Shown: positions 30,681 to 40,551, counted from the first letter of the stretch. The stretch is 64,000 nt of DNA from Ferrovum sp. JA12 (GCF_001431705.1 NZ_LJWX01000001.1:868001-932000); one strand, 5' to 3'. Made by a program: numbers and translations. The notes: generated by a model from the letters alone, not told the origin.

Positions 30681-31673
30681 TTAGGCATTTTCAGCGTGCA
30701 GTCCTAAGCGCGCGAAGAGCTCCTGGTCTCTTAGTACGTCAGGATTGCCAGTGGTCAGTAACTTTTCACCATAAAAAATAGAGTTTGCCCCAGCAAAAAA
30801 ACATAACGCTTGATGAGCATCGCTCAATTGCTCCCGTCCTGCAGACAACCTGACTCTTGAGTGAGGCATGAGAATTCTGGCCACAGCAATAGTTCGAATA
30901 AACTCAAAAGGGTCCAGTTCCTCTATGCCATGTAAGGGGGTTCCCTCTACTTGAACCAGAAGATTGATTGGAACGGACTCGGGTTGCGGTGTAAGACTGG
31001 CTAATTCATGCAATAGACCCGCGCGCATGGCTCTAGTTTCACCCATCCCCACAATACCACCACAGCATACATGTAAGCCTGCATGGCGTACTGCTTGAAG
31101 GGTATCAATACGATCTTGATAATCTCGGGTTTTGATGATTTCTTCGTAAAATTCCGGGGCGCTATCTATGTTGTGGTTATAGTAGTCCAATCCGGCGGCT
31201 TTGAGCTTCTCTGCTTGATGTGGTTTTAACATACCTAAGGTGGCGCAGGTTTCAAGACCTAGTCGTTGAACTTCGATAATCATATCAATGACTTGATCAA
31301 GATCTTTGTCCTTAGGTGAGCGCCATGCGGCGCCCATACAAAAGCGGCTCGCTCCTGCATTTTTAGCCCGTTGTGCCGCCTCACGTACTGCCTCCACACT
31401 TAGTATGGCAGAGTTAGCCACTTGCGTTGGGTGACGAATAGATTGAGGACAATAGCCACAATCTTCTGGGCACCCACCTGTTTTGATGGACAATAAAGTG
31501 GACAGTTGCACGCCATTGGCGTCAAAGTGCTGACGATGCACGGTATGGGCTTGAAAGAGTAGGTCATTAAATGGAAGCTCAAAAAGAGCTTCAATGGCTA
31601 AGCGCTCTTGAATCTTGTTTTGTGAAGCAACGTGGCCGATTGAGCTCACAGGGTTATCAACTAACTGAGTCAT
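30681..31673 (-). CDS. bioB: Biotin synthase
   Basis: Radical-SAM enzyme inserting sulfur into dethiobiotin. The 330-aa protein has the 4Fe-4S motif Cys68-x3-Cys72-x2-Cys75 ([13 protein letters not shown]), and later [13 protein letters not shown] and [10 protein letters not shown] for the 2Fe-2S and substrate sites. It heads a bioB-bioC operon on the minus strand. No clear ribosome-binding site precedes the ATG; a TTGACA box lies just upstream and the leader may be very short. Confidence 0.98.
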   Translation of the reverse strand: MTQLVDNPVSSIGHVASQNKIQERLAIEALFELPFNDLLFQAHTVHRQHFDANGVQLSTLLSIKTGGCPEDCGYCPQSIRHPTQVANSAILSVEAVREAAQRAKNAGASRFCMGAAWRSPKDKDLDQVIDMIIEVQRLGLETCATLGMLKPHQAEKLKAAGLDYYNHNIDSAPEFYEEIIKTRDYQDRIDTLQAVRHAGLHVCCGGIVGMGETRAMRAGLLHELASLTPQPESVPINLLVQVEGTPLHGIEELDPFEFIRTIAVARILMPHSRVRLSAGREQLSDAHQALCFFAGANSIFYGEKLLTTGNPDVLRDQELFARLGLHAENA

Positions 31674-31683
31674 AATCTATATC

Positions 31684-31713
31684 TTTATGCAAAAACATCT
31701 AACATATTGTCAA
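31684..31713 (-). promoter_or_regulatory. Candidate bioB promoter
   Basis: On the minus strand TTGACA (31708-31713) is followed after 18 bp by CATAAA (31684-31689). The start point would be within a few bases of the bioB ATG, which would make the message nearly leaderless; this agrees with the lack of a ribosome-binding site. Confidence 0.4.
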
Positions 31714-31829
31714 ATTATTCTTGGTTTGTCCATGTTGACGGATGAGTGGTCCAATGAGATATGGGTTGCCCCATAGGGAAGCTTAGTGGTTTAATTCAAT
31801 GTTTCAGCATAAGAGTCGCCACAACACAG

Positions 31830-32291
31830 ATGTTTAATTTAATTCTTTTTCAGCCAGAAATTCCTCCCAACACTGGGAATATTATTCGATTATGTGCGAA
31901 TACAGGGACACAATTGCACCTGATTAAACCCCTTGGTTTTCAATTGGATGATAAACAATTAAAACGAGCTGGACTTGATTATCATGAATTTGCAAGCTTA
32001 TCCTTGTATGACAATTGGCAAGCCTACCTAAGCACTCATCCTCGGCAACGTATCTTCGCTCTCACCACTAAAGGAAGTGGTCATATGCATGATCATCAAT
32101 TTTTAAAAGACGATGCGTTTTTAATGGGGCCTGAAACGCGGGGATTGCCGCCAGACATATTGGAGCAATTTTCGCCAACAATGAGAATTCGTTTACCGAT
32201 GTTGCCAAGTAGCCGTAGTCTTAACTTGGCTAATGCAGCAGCGGTCATTGTTTACGAGGCATGGCGTCAAAATGGTTTTAGAGGCGCGTAA
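31830..32291 (+). CDS. trmL: tRNA (cytidine/uridine-34-2'-O)-methyltransferase TrmL
   Basis: SPOUT-class methyltransferase of 153 aa, methylating the wobble ribose of tRNA-Leu isoacceptors. The ATG at 31830 gives the family start MFNLILFQPEIPPNTGNI; the longer frame from 31761 adds unrelated residues. The knot region is seen as LMGPETRGLP (near residue 100) and MLPSSRSLNLANAAAV (near 125), which bind SAM. It is divergent from bioB and convergent with gpsA, with only 3 nt between the stops. Confidence 0.95.
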   Translation: MFNLILFQPEIPPNTGNIIRLCANTGTQLHLIKPLGFQLDDKQLKRAGLDYHEFASLSLYDNWQAYLSTHPRQRIFALTTKGSGHMHDHQFLKDDAFLMGPETRGLPPDILEQFSPTMRIRLPMLPSSRSLNLANAAAVIVYEAWRQNGFRGA

Positions 32292-32294
32292 TCC

Positions 32295-33278
32295 CTAACT
32301 TTCTCGTTTGGGCTCTCTATTTAACAGTGATAAAAGCGCCTGTTGAGGAGTAATCTGCTCATTGAGTAGGGCTTCAACCATCCTGCTTATGGGTAGATCA
32401 ATATGATATTGGTTAGCAAGCCTCATGACTTCAAGCGCTGCCCCGACTCCCTCTGCTACGTGGCCTAAGCTCTTTAGAATAGCTTCCAAACGTTGGCCTT
32501 CGGCTAATAGTTTGCCCACCCGGTAGTTACGGGAGAGTGGTCCTGTGGCAGTTAACACAAGGTCTCCCAACCCTGAGAGTCCCATAAACGTTTCACTTTT
32601 ACCACCCATAGCCACCCCAAGACGACTGATTTCAGCAAGTCCACGGGTAATGAGAGCTGCGCGCGCGTTGTGCCCTAGTTGCAGACCGTCGCTTAACCCC
32701 GCAGCAATTGCAATAATGTTCTTCATGGCCCCGGCGATTTCTACGCCAACAATGTCCTCGCTGGCATACAAACGCAAGCGGGGATGGTGCAGTTCTCGCA
32801 TTAGTTCTTGAGCTAAGTCAATATTTTTTGCGGCGAGGGTGACTGCGGTAGGTAAACCCTTGGCCAGTTCTTGCGCAAAACTGGGTCCCGAGAGGACGGC
32901 GCATGGATAATCAACTCCCAATATCTCTAGTCCAATTTGATGGGCGAGATAACCGGTTTTGGGCTCAAAACCTTTACAGGCCCAAATGATAGGAACTTGG
33001 GTGAGGGGATGGATTGCTTCAAGGAGAGATCTCAATGAAGCGATGGGGGTCGCTATAATGACAAGCTTAGCGGATAGAAGCGCTTCATTGAGGTGGGTGC
33101 TCAGTATCAGGTTATCGGGAAGAGGGATACCTGGTAAATACAGTTTGTTTTCACGCTCACGCTGAATGTTCTCAAGCGCGTCAGGGTCCCTTCCCCATAG
33201 TGTTGTAGAGTGGCTCTGGCACAAATGAATTGCCAAAGCGCTTCCCCACGCACCATGCCCTAAAATAGTGACTTTCAC
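32295..33278 (-). CDS. gpsA: Glycerol-3-phosphate dehydrogenase [NAD(P)+]
   Basis: Makes sn-glycerol 3-phosphate from dihydroxyacetone phosphate for phospholipid synthesis. The 327-aa protein has the nucleotide motif GHGAWGSA (residues 7-14), WACKGFEP, SGPSFAQE, and the catalytic-lysine helix AGAMKNIIAIAAG; GLSGLGDL is in the C-terminal domain. It is the last gene of a minus-strand group rhodanese-grxC-secB-gpsA, separated from secB by 2 nt, an arrangement well known in proteobacteria. Confidence 0.97.
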   Translation of the reverse strand: MKVTILGHGAWGSALAIHLCQSHSTTLWGRDPDALENIQRERENKLYLPGIPLPDNLILSTHLNEALLSAKLVIIATPIASLRSLLEAIHPLTQVPIIWACKGFEPKTGYLAHQIGLEILGVDYPCAVLSGPSFAQELAKGLPTAVTLAAKNIDLAQELMRELHHPRLRLYASEDIVGVEIAGAMKNIIAIAAGLSDGLQLGHNARAALITRGLAEISRLGVAMGGKSETFMGLSGLGDLVLTATGPLSRNYRVGKLLAEGQRLEAILKSLGHVAEGVGAALEVMRLANQYHIDLPISRMVEALLNEQITPQQALLSLLNREPKRES

Positions 33279-33280
33279 TT

Positions 33281-33748
33281 TTATTGAGTAACGTGTGCGC
33301 TATCTGCTTCAGAATGGGTATTTTGTGCTTTACGTTGCTGATAAAGCGCTTCAAAATTAACTGGATTTAGAATCACAGGAGGAAAGCCTGCGCGGACCAC
33401 GAGATCAGAGATGACTTCTCTCAGGTACGGGAATAGCATGTTAGGACAGGTAACATTCAGCACAATATCCATATCCTCTTGTGGAAGGTTTTCGATGCGA
33501 AATACTCCGCCTTGGGTAGCCTCAACCAAAAACATGGTCTTTTCTTTCAATTTGGCTGTCACGGTAACTTTAACAGTGGTATGGTACAGCCCAGTCTCCA
33601 AAGCGTTATGCTGATTAGTGAGTTCGACTTGTAGCTGGGGGGTGTCTCTTTCTAAAAAAATCTGTGGAGCATGGGGGATTTCAAGTGAAGCATCCACCAC
33701 GTAAAATTTTTCCACTGCAAAAACAGGTTGTCCAATTGCGTCTGACAT
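33281..33748 (-). CDS. secB: Protein-export chaperone SecB
   Basis: Tetrameric cytosolic chaperone of 155 aa that holds presecretory proteins unfolded and hands them to SecA. Family stretches YVVDASLEIPHAP, LETGLYHTTVKVTV, and CPNMLFPYLREVISDLVVRAGFP are present; the last one is the diagnostic SecB core. It lies between grxC and gpsA with gaps of 10 and 2 nt. The C-terminal tail is short and acidic as expected. Confidence 0.98.
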   Translation of the reverse strand: MSDAIGQPVFAVEKFYVVDASLEIPHAPQIFLERDTPQLQVELTNQHNALETGLYHTTVKVTVTAKLKEKTMFLVEATQGGVFRIENLPQEDMDIVLNVTCPNMLFPYLREVISDLVVRAGFPPVILNPVNFEALYQQRKAQNTHSEADSAHVTQ

Positions 33749-33758
33749 AGTTAATTTC

Positions 33759-34019
33759 CTATTGGGTTTGTAAAAGTGGCATTAATTTACCTGATTTATC
33801 GAGTGCAACTAAATCGTCGTAGCCTCCAACATGGGTAGCTCCTATGAAAATCTGGGGAACTGTTCTGCGACCAGTGGCTTCCATCATGCGGGATCGTTCC
33901 TCAGGGTTTTCATCAATTTGTATTTTCTTTATTGCGCCAACCCCTTTACTTTTAAGAAGGCGCTCTGCCATAACACAGTAGGGGCAGTAGCCCGTGGTGT
34001 ACATCAACACATCACTCAT
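33759..34019 (-). CDS. grxC: Glutaredoxin 3
   Basis: Dithiol glutaredoxin of 86 aa. The active site is Cys12-Pro-Tyr-Cys15; RTVPQIFIG carries the cis-proline for glutathione binding, and HVGGYDDL the GG motif. It reduces protein and glutathione mixed disulfides. It sits between a rhodanese-fold gene and secB in a conserved minus-strand operon. Confidence 0.97.
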   Translation of the reverse strand: MSDVLMYTTGYCPYCVMAERLLKSKGVGAIKKIQIDENPEERSRMMEATGRRTVPQIFIGATHVGGYDDLVALDKSGKLMPLLQTQ

Positions 34020-34039
34020 GGATAACTCCTTAATTTTCG

Positions 34040-34459
34040 TTAACTAGTTGTTTTGTTAACAGGTAAACTGGCTTCAATCCAAGCAGTAATACCGCCCTTA
34101 AGAATAAGGATGTCAGTAAACCCTGAATTTTTCAGTGCGTTAATAACCTTTGACGCAACGCTGCCTGCCATTGGAATAATAATGACCGGCCGAGAAGAAA
34201 AACGTTTCATCTCCTTAATCTGCTGCTCTAATTGGTCGAGGTCAAGGCGTTTAGATTGAGGAATATGACCTAGGTCAAAGTCCTGTTGCTTACGACAATC
34301 CAGGATCAGAGCATGTTTCTGATTAATTAATTGCGTTGCTGTGAGCGGGCTAATTTGGTTTTGTTGGCCAAGGAGCGACTGAATTTCAGGCCAGAGTAGC
34401 ATGATTGCACTGGCGGCAACTAGAACCACTAGCGCAAGATGTGAAGTGATAAATTCCAA
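34040..34459 (-). CDS. Membrane-anchored rhodanese-like protein lacking the catalytic Cys
   Basis: YibN-type protein of 139 aa: one N-terminal membrane segment (about 7-25), then a rhodanese fold with LILDCRKQQDFDLGHIPQSKRLDL. At the active-site loop, where rhodaneses have C-x-x-G-x-R, this protein reads IIIPMAGSVASK: the catalytic Cys is Pro and the loop Arg is absent. I checked this in the nucleotides (34165-34195). Sulfurtransferase activity by the usual persulfide route is therefore unlikely. Position next to grxC-secB-gpsA is conserved. Function may be structural or regulatory; not known. Confidence 0.85.
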   Translation of the reverse strand: MEFITSHLALVVLVAASAIMLLWPEIQSLLGQQNQISPLTATQLINQKHALILDCRKQQDFDLGHIPQSKRLDLDQLEQQIKEMKRFSSRPVIIIPMAGSVASKVINALKNSGFTDILILKGGITAWIEASLPVNKTTS

Positions 34460-34581
34460 CTTGAGTCCCTATCTTAGTCTGAAAAAAGATTATTTTACCA
34501 GAGCGTCAATGAATTTTTGATTAAACTTCATCGCTGACCTGTTAAAATATAATATTGACTATTAAATATTTAAACACATTT

Positions 34582-35331
34582 ATGAAGAAACTCATCTTAT
34601 TGCGCCACGGACAAAGTCAGTGGAACGATGAAAATCGATTTACAGGATGGGCCGACGTGCCCTTGACAGAGGCTGGGTTAAAACAAGCAAGCCAAGCTGG
34701 GAAATTGATGAAAGAGGCTGATTTGTTCCCGGATATAGCTTATACATCACTGCTTAAACGCGCCATTAAAACACTTTGTTTATCCCTTGAAGAGATGGAT
34801 AGGCTTTGGATCCCAGTAACCAAGGATTGGCGCCTTAACGAGCGTCATTATGGTGATCTACAGGGGCTCAATAAAGCTGAGACCGCTGACAAATACGGCG
34901 AGGATCAAGTACTCATTTGGCGTCGCAGTTATGATATTCCGCCTCCTTTGATAGCCATTAATGATGCACGCTACGAGATCGTTGATCCACGCTATGCTCA
35001 TGTATCTAGAGATCATTTTCCCCGTGGTGAGAGTCTTCAAGATACCGTAAAACGGGTTCTTCCCTATTGGCATTCGGATATCGCTCCGGATATTCATGCC
35101 GGCAAGCAAGTGTTAATTGTAGCCCATGGCAACTCGATTCGGGCCTTGTTTAAGCATCTGATGAGAATTGACGAAAACAGCATCGTCTCAGTTAATATCC
35201 CCACAGGAATACCTTTGGTGATTGAGTTGGATGAAGAACTAATGGGTACCGCCCATTATTATCTTGGTGATGCGCAGGAAGTCATGAAACAACAGCATGC
35301 CGTAGCAGCACAGGGCAAAGCAACAGTTTAA
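34582..35331 (+). CDS. gpmA: 2,3-bisphosphoglycerate-dependent phosphoglycerate mutase
   Basis: Glycolytic/gluconeogenic mutase of 249 aa interconverting 3- and 2-phosphoglycerate. The ATG at 34582 starts [15 protein letters not shown], the family N-terminus; an upstream ATG at 34555 gives an unlikely extension. The phosphohistidine is in LLRHGQS (His9) and the second His in [23 protein letters not shown] carries the mutase-specific loop. The stop is followed directly by the envC ATG, so the genes are co-transcribed. The ribosome-binding site is weak. Confidence 0.97.
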   Translation: MKKLILLRHGQSQWNDENRFTGWADVPLTEAGLKQASQAGKLMKEADLFPDIAYTSLLKRAIKTLCLSLEEMDRLWIPVTKDWRLNERHYGDLQGLNKAETADKYGEDQVLIWRRSYDIPPPLIAINDARYEIVDPRYAHVSRDHFPRGESLQDTVKRVLPYWHSDIAPDIHAGKQVLIVAHGNSIRALFKHLMRIDENSIVSVNIPTGIPLVIELDEELMGTAHYYLGDAQEVMKQQHAVAAQGKATV

Positions 35332-36543
35332 ATGAAACGACTTGTTTGTTTGATGATGGGTTTGCTGTGGCTATCGGTAGCCACAGCGACCCCCAAACAT
35401 GATTTAAATCATGTACAAAAACAAATACATCAATTAAAAAAAGATCTCAATCAAACCCAGCATAATCGAACTGTAGTTCAACACCAAATCAGGCAGCTTG
35501 AAGCTGCCATCAACGCCAGCGCAAAAAAACGCTATCAGCTTCAGTTGCGCGAAACACAACTCAGGCAAACCGTCGCAGATTTAGAACGAGAAACTCAGCA
35601 GGCAAGTTTAGAACAAAGCGTTCATCAATCAAATTTGGGTGCTTTAATCAATCAGCGCTATGAACATGCCCTATCTGTGACCAAGGAAGAAGAAGTACAA
35701 ACGGATCCTCAATTCTGGTTGCGTTTAGAATATTTATCGGCTCTGGCACAAGACCAAGATGTGGCAGCTAGGCTAGCCTTATTTCGGGCAACACGCCTAG
35801 AAAAAATTGCACAACAACAAAAAATTAAAGTGGATGAGCTAAAACAAGTTGAATTAACTTTCAAGCAACAATCTCTGGTTTTAGAGAAACAGAAAAAGAC
35901 CCGTGATCAGTTGTATGCAGAATTGTCTAAAACTGAGCAAGGACAACAGCAACGATTAGATAATTTAATTAAAAATGAAAAGGCCTTAACACAACTGGTC
36001 AGATTGTTAGAGAAAAAAGCACAACAACGCTCCGCTAGGCTCCACAGGAAAAAAATCCAGCATAACAATCAGAATTCTTCGCCATTGCCTGAGGGAAATA
36101 TAGGAAAAAATACACTTTTACCCACGCCAACGGAGGCTAATGATGTCTTTCAACGGTTAAAGGGCCACTTACATTTGCCCCTTGTGGGGGAACTTGGTAA
36201 CCGATTTGGTAGTCCACGTTTAGATACTGGTTTAACTTGGCATGGTATTTTTATCAGGGCGAAAGAGGGGCAACCTGTCAAAGCGGTGGCCACAGGTCGT
36301 GTAGTGTATGCTGACTGGTTGCGTGGTTTTGGAAACTTAATCATCATTGATCATGGTTCAGGATATATGAGTCTCTATGGTGATGCTCAGTCTATAGTGG
36401 TGAGTTTGGGGCAAGAGGTGATGATGGGCGATACCATCGCCACCAGTGGTCGATCAGGCAGTAATTCTCAAACAGGGATATACTTCGAACTACGATATCA
36501 AAGTAAGCCTTTCGATCCATTGAGTTGGGTTGGAGGACGTTAA
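35332..36543 (+). CDS. envC: Murein hydrolase activator, EnvC-like
   Basis: Periplasmic protein of 403 aa. A signal peptide (about 1-19) is followed by long coiled coils (about 22-240) and a C-terminal LytM (peptidase M23) domain. The M23 metal ligands are degenerate: HGIFIRAKEG lacks the usual Asp, and the final H-x-H is YFE, as in E. coli EnvC. The protein should therefore activate amidases at the septum rather than cut peptidoglycan itself. It begins immediately after gpmA and precedes ctpA, a common betaproteobacterial order. Confidence 0.92.
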   Translation: MKRLVCLMMGLLWLSVATATPKHDLNHVQKQIHQLKKDLNQTQHNRTVVQHQIRQLEAAINASAKKRYQLQLRETQLRQTVADLERETQQASLEQSVHQSNLGALINQRYEHALSVTKEEEVQTDPQFWLRLEYLSALAQDQDVAARLALFRATRLEKIAQQQKIKVDELKQVELTFKQQSLVLEKQKKTRDQLYAELSKTEQGQQQRLDNLIKNEKALTQLVRLLEKKAQQRSARLHRKKIQHNNQNSSPLPEGNIGKNTLLPTPTEANDVFQRLKGHLHLPLVGELGNRFGSPRLDTGLTWHGIFIRAKEGQPVKAVATGRVVYADWLRGFGNLIIIDHGSGYMSLYGDAQSIVVSLGQEVMMGDTIATSGRSGSNSQTGIYFELRYQSKPFDPLSWVGGR

Positions 36544-36562
36544 TTAAATAAAGAGGAATGTT

Positions 36563-37963
36563 ATGGGGAGTCATTTTAAAAAAGTAGGGTTAGTATTAAT
36601 GGGTGCATTAATCGGTTTCGCCCTAACTCTGAATTTTTCTGCGGTAGCGGATCGCTCCGCTTCAGTTAGTAACGGCTTGCCAATCGATGAGCTGAAAGCT
36701 TTCACTGAGGTGTACGGACGCATTAAATCTGATTATGTGGAGCCTGTTGATGATAAACAGTTACTCAAACAAGCCATCATTGGCATGGTATCTGGCTTAG
36801 ACCCCCATTCAGCTTATTTGGATCAAGAGGCTTATAAAGAACTGCAACAAGGCACTCAGGGTGAGTTTGGTGGCTTGGGTATTGAAGTGACCATGGATGA
36901 TGGTCTCGTTAAAGTGGTGACCCCTATTGATGACTCTCCTGCCTCAAGAGCAGGTCTTAAAACAGGAGACCTGGTGTTTAAAATTGATAATGCAGCCGTT
37001 AAGGGTATGACGCTTAATGATGCAGTGAAGCGTATGCGCGGAAAACCAGGCACTAGTATTGTGTTGACCGTGTTGCGTAAAAACACTCCCAAACCTCTCA
37101 CTTTTACTTTGGTGAGAGATATCATTAAAACCAAAAGCGTTACCATGACTACTCCTGAAAAAGGCTATGGGGTCATTCGCATCAGCCAGTTTCAAGAGCG
37201 TACCGGTGAAGATTTGGCTAAAGCCATTGATGATCTGTACAAGAAAGACAAAGGCCATGTCAAAGGTATCGTCCTCGATTTAAGAAATAATCCGGGGGGC
37301 TTATTAAATGCGGCGGTTGGTGTGGCTGCCTCTTTCTTGCCCAAGGATACTTTAGTGGTGTACACGGAAGGGCGCATTCCTGATGCAAAAATGCGCTTAA
37401 CGGTTGCGCCACAAAATTACCTACTTTCCGCCAACAGTCCAGACTATATTGAAGGTGAGCCAGAGGCTGCACAACAAGTACCTCTAGTGGTGTTAGTCAA
37501 CGGTGGGTCGGCTTCTGCCTCTGAAATTGTTGCTGGGGCGCTGCAAGATCAGCACCGTGCAACCATTATAGGTACGCAGACCTTCGGTAAAGGCTCTGTA
37601 CAAACCATTTTACCCCTTGGTAATAACACGGCATTAAAGCTAACTACGGCACGCTATTTCACCCCAAGCGGACGTTCCATTCAAGCAAAAGGTATCGCTC
37701 CTGACGTGGTTGTGGCTGAACCGGGTGTGATTGATGAGGCCTTTGGTCTTCATGAGGCAGATCTTGAGGGTCACTTAGCTAACCCTAACGATGGCAAGAA
37801 ACCGGTTGTTACGGCAAAAACTAAGGACGTCCCAGCCACGATGGATCAGATTCATCAAATGGGTAAGAAAACCAATAAGACAGCTAAAACAGACGGCAAA
37901 AAAGATGTTCAGTTGGAAGAGGCCTTGTCTTATTTGAAACAACATGCTAACGCTAAAAGATAG
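36563..37963 (+). CDS. ctpA: Carboxy-terminal processing protease (S41 family)
   Basis: Serine protease of 466 aa acting in the periplasm. An N-terminal signal or anchor (about 7-30) is followed by a PDZ domain (GLGIEVTMDDGLVKV to LVRD, about 95-190) and the S41 catalytic domain with the Ser in GGSASASEIVAGAL and the Lys in FGKGSVQT. CtpA-type proteases trim lipoproteins and peptidoglycan hydrolases. The C-terminus is Lys-rich. It lies 19 nt after envC and 7 nt before the thiF-like gene. Confidence 0.95.
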   Translation: MGSHFKKVGLVLMGALIGFALTLNFSAVADRSASVSNGLPIDELKAFTEVYGRIKSDYVEPVDDKQLLKQAIIGMVSGLDPHSAYLDQEAYKELQQGTQGEFGGLGIEVTMDDGLVKVVTPIDDSPASRAGLKTGDLVFKIDNAAVKGMTLNDAVKRMRGKPGTSIVLTVLRKNTPKPLTFTLVRDIIKTKSVTMTTPEKGYGVIRISQFQERTGEDLAKAIDDLYKKDKGHVKGIVLDLRNNPGGLLNAAVGVAASFLPKDTLVVYTEGRIPDAKMRLTVAPQNYLLSANSPDYIEGEPEAAQQVPLVVLVNGGSASASEIVAGALQDQHRATIIGTQTFGKGSVQTILPLGNNTALKLTTARYFTPSGRSIQAKGIAPDVVVAEPGVIDEAFGLHEADLEGHLANPNDGKKPVVTAKTKDVPATMDQIHQMGKKTNKTAKTDGKKDVQLEEALSYLKQHANAKR

Positions 37964-37970
37964 TATTTAA

Positions 37971-38735
37971 ATGAATGAAGTACTCGGTGACGAGGATTTA
38001 CTGCGTTATTCTCGTCACATTCTTCTCAATGAAGTGGATGTGGAAGGGGTTAAGCGAATCAGGAATTCGAAAATTCTGATTGTCGGGGTGGGAGGATTAG
38101 GTTCCATTGCGGCGCTCTATCTTGGGGCGAGTGGGGTGGGCGAAATCAGTCTTGTGGATGATGATAAAGTTGACCTCACTAACTTACAAAGACAAGTTGC
38201 CTTTTCCACACAAGATATTCAAGAAAATAAAGCGATAGCCTGCCAACAGGCAATTCAAAGAATTAACCCTGCTGTGATTGTTAAGGTTTATGCAGAACGC
38301 TTCACGGCAAGTTTGGGTGCAATGGTTTTGCCATCTGTAGATGTGGTACTCGATTGTTCAGATAACTTCACCACTCGACACCTCGTTAATCGTTTATGTG
38401 TTCAATATAAAATCCCCTTAGTCTGCGGAGCAGCTATTCGATTTGATGGACAGTTAACTGTGTTCGATGCGCGGGATGGAGAGAATCCTTGTTATGAATG
38501 TTTGTTTCCTGATAACAATCACAGTCAAGATGAAGCCTGCGCTACCATGGGAGTTTTATCACCATTAGTAGGGATGATTGGGAGTGCGCAGGCTATTGAG
38601 ACTTTAAAACTGTTAGCCGGAGTCGGACAGAGCTTGGTGGGTCGCCTTGTGCTATTTAATGCTCTAAATTGTGATACACAGACAATGCACTATCGACAGG
38701 ATAAAAATTGTAAGGTGTGTGTCAAATCAACCTAG
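37971..38735 (+). CDS. ThiF/MoeB-family adenylyltransferase
   Basis: E1-like enzyme of 254 aa that adenylates the C-terminus of a sulfur carrier such as MoaD or ThiS. The ATP-binding motif is GVGGLGS (near residue 40), with DDDKVDLTNLQRQ for the conserved Arg/Asp. Zinc pairs CYECLFP and CKVC near the end are present. No ThiS or MoaD gene is adjacent, so MoeB and ThiF cannot be separated. It is the last gene of the gpmA-envC-ctpA operon; its stop is 3 nt from the convergent tsaD stop. Confidence 0.9.
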   Translation: MNEVLGDEDLLRYSRHILLNEVDVEGVKRIRNSKILIVGVGGLGSIAALYLGASGVGEISLVDDDKVDLTNLQRQVAFSTQDIQENKAIACQQAIQRINPAVIVKVYAERFTASLGAMVLPSVDVVLDCSDNFTTRHLVNRLCVQYKIPLVCGAAIRFDGQLTVFDARDGENPCYECLFPDNNHSQDEACATMGVLSPLVGMIGSAQAIETLKLLAGVGQSLVGRLVLFNALNCDTQTMHYRQDKNCKVCVKST

Positions 38736-38738
38736 CTC

Positions 38739-39764
38739 TTAGGTGCGGTAGAGGTCAGAGTAGGCTTGTAGATCCCAGCGTGGATAAATTGAAAAACTGT
38801 GGTTAATAGGTGGTTTTTGTTGAAGCAGTATTTTTTGAGCGCCGGCAAAGGCAATCATCGCGCCATTGTCTGTACATAAATGCAGGGGCGGATAAAATAC
38901 CTCACCACCAAGCCCTCTGATGGTGGTGCCGAGGCGCTCCCTGAGTTTTAGATTGGCACCAACCCCTCCTGCAATTACCAACTGTTTTAATTGAGTTTTT
39001 TCAAGGGCTTTTGCCGCCTTAGAGCATAGGGTGTCTACAATGGCTGCTTCAAAGGAGGCGGCGATATCCGCGTAATCTTTTTCTGTATGTTGTGCCACCA
39101 CTAGGGATACGGCGGTTTTAAGCCCACTAAAACTCATCATTAAATCACCGCTGTGTATCATTGGTCGGGGAAAGTTAAACCGCTGGTCATTGCCCAAGGT
39201 AGCGAGTTTTGCAATATGCGGACCACCAGGGTAAGGAAGTCCCAAAAGTTTGGCTGTTTTGTCAAATGCCTCACCAGCAGCATCATCCACGCTCTCTCCT
39301 AATAACTCATAACGCCCTGGAGAATCCACTCTCATGAACTGGCTGTGACCTCCTGAAACAAGTAAGGCTACAAAAGGAAATTGAGGGGGTGTAGTGCTAA
39401 GACAAGGGGATAACAGATGCCCCTCTAAATGATGAATGGGAAGGGCTGGAATATCTAATGCAAAGGCGAGGGCTTCAGCCACGGAGGCGCCCACTAATAG
39501 AGCTCCGGCCAGTCCAGGTCCCGCTGTGTAGGCGATTGCTGATAGATCAGACAAAGCACAATTGGCCGTTTGCAAAGTATCTTTAATGAGAGGGGAGATC
39601 CGTCGAATGTGATCGCGTGAAGCGAGTTCTGGTACCACACCCCCATATTCATTGTGTAATTTGATCTGTGAGTGAAGATGGTCAGCCATCAAACCGAGAT
39701 GGCTATCATAAATAGCAATACCAGTTTCATCACAGGAAGTTTCAATGCCAAGTACTCTAACCAT
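38739..39764 (-). CDS. tsaD: tRNA N6-adenosine threonylcarbamoyltransferase
   Basis: Transfers threonylcarbamoyl to A37 of ANN-decoding tRNAs with TsaB and TsaE. The 341-aa protein begins with [27 protein letters not shown] holds the metal-binding histidines, and [19 protein letters not shown] and [10 protein letters not shown] line the nucleotide site. It is divergent from rpsU, the usual arrangement in proteobacteria (tsaD | rpsU-dnaG-rpoD). Confidence 0.98.
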   Translation of the reverse strand: MVRVLGIETSCDETGIAIYDSHLGLMADHLHSQIKLHNEYGGVVPELASRDHIRRISPLIKDTLQTANCALSDLSAIAYTAGPGLAGALLVGASVAEALAFALDIPALPIHHLEGHLLSPCLSTTPPQFPFVALLVSGGHSQFMRVDSPGRYELLGESVDDAAGEAFDKTAKLLGLPYPGGPHIAKLATLGNDQRFNFPRPMIHSGDLMMSFSGLKTAVSLVVAQHTEKDYADIAASFEAAIVDTLCSKAAKALEKTQLKQLVIAGGVGANLKLRERLGTTIRGLGGEVFYPPLHLCTDNGAMIAFAGAQKILLQQKPPINHSFSIYPRWDLQAYSDLYRT

Positions 39765-39867
39765 GCTAAAAATCGAGATAAAATGAAGATTCTAACCTGT
39801 GTAGTGACAAAACTCGAGTTTTAATGTTAAAATTAGAGTTTTTAATGATTACTTTTCCGAGGATTGA

Positions 39868-40080
39868 ATGCCAAACATTCGTGTTAAAGAGAACGAACCC
39901 TTTGATGTAGCCATGCGTCGCTTCAAGCGTGCAGTTGAAAAAACAGGCCTGTTAACCGAATTACGTGCTCGTGAGTTTTATGAAAAACCCACTGCTGAGC
40001 GTAAACGTAAGCTAGCCGCTGCAGTAAAACGACGTTATAAGCGTTTACGCAGTCAAATGTTACCCCCAAAGTTGTTTTAG
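39868..40080 (+). CDS. rpsU: Ribosomal protein bS21
   Basis: Basic 70-aa small-subunit protein; [21 protein letters not shown] and the Arg/Lys-rich C-terminus are characteristic. First gene of the rpsU-yqeY-dnaG-rpoD group. bS21 helps in mRNA start-site pairing near the anti-SD end of 16S rRNA. Confidence 0.98.
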   Translation: MPNIRVKENEPFDVAMRRFKRAVEKTGLLTELRAREFYEKPTAERKRKLAAAVKRRYKRLRSQMLPPKLF

Positions 40081-40092
40081 ATTGGTTGAATA

Positions 40093-40551
40093 ATGTCCAT
40101 GGCAGGGCTTAAAAATCAAATCACTGAAGACATGAAGAGTGCAATGCGCGCTCGAGACAGTGAGAGACTTGGGGCCCTGCGTTTGCTCTTGGCGGCAATC
40201 AAGCAAAAAGAAGTTGATGAGAGAGTTGATGTGGATGATGTGGCAGTTCTCTCTATTTTGGAAAAAATGCTTAAGCAACGTCGTGATTCGATAGATCAAT
40301 ATACCAAAGCCAATCGTATGGATTTGGTGGAACAAGAAGCCTTTGAAGTCACTGTTCTTGAAAAATATCTTCCAGCGCCCTTAACTGAAACTGAAATTAA
40401 TGATCTCGTCAAACAGGCAGTGGCCGAATCTCAAGCCAGTGTGATGTCTGATATGGGAAAGGTCATGGCTATCCTTCGACCTACAGTGAGTGGGCGCGCT
40501 GACATGGCTAAAATATCCCAACTTGTTAAACAAGTACTTGGCACACATTAA
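40093..40551 (+). CDS. GatB/YqeY domain-containing protein
   Basis: Helical protein of 152 aa. LKNQITEDMKSAMRARDSERLGALR and YLPAPLTETEI are family hallmarks; the C-terminal half resembles the tail domain of GatB, the amidotransferase subunit. Free-standing YqeY-like proteins may aid tRNA-dependent amidation, but the role is unproven. It is 12 nt after rpsU and 22 nt before dnaG, a frequent insertion in this operon. Confidence 0.93.
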   Translation: MSMAGLKNQITEDMKSAMRARDSERLGALRLLLAAIKQKEVDERVDVDDVAVLSILEKMLKQRRDSIDQYTKANRMDLVEQEAFEVTVLEKYLPAPLTETEINDLVKQAVAESQASVMSDMGKVMAILRPTVSGRADMAKISQLVKQVLGTH

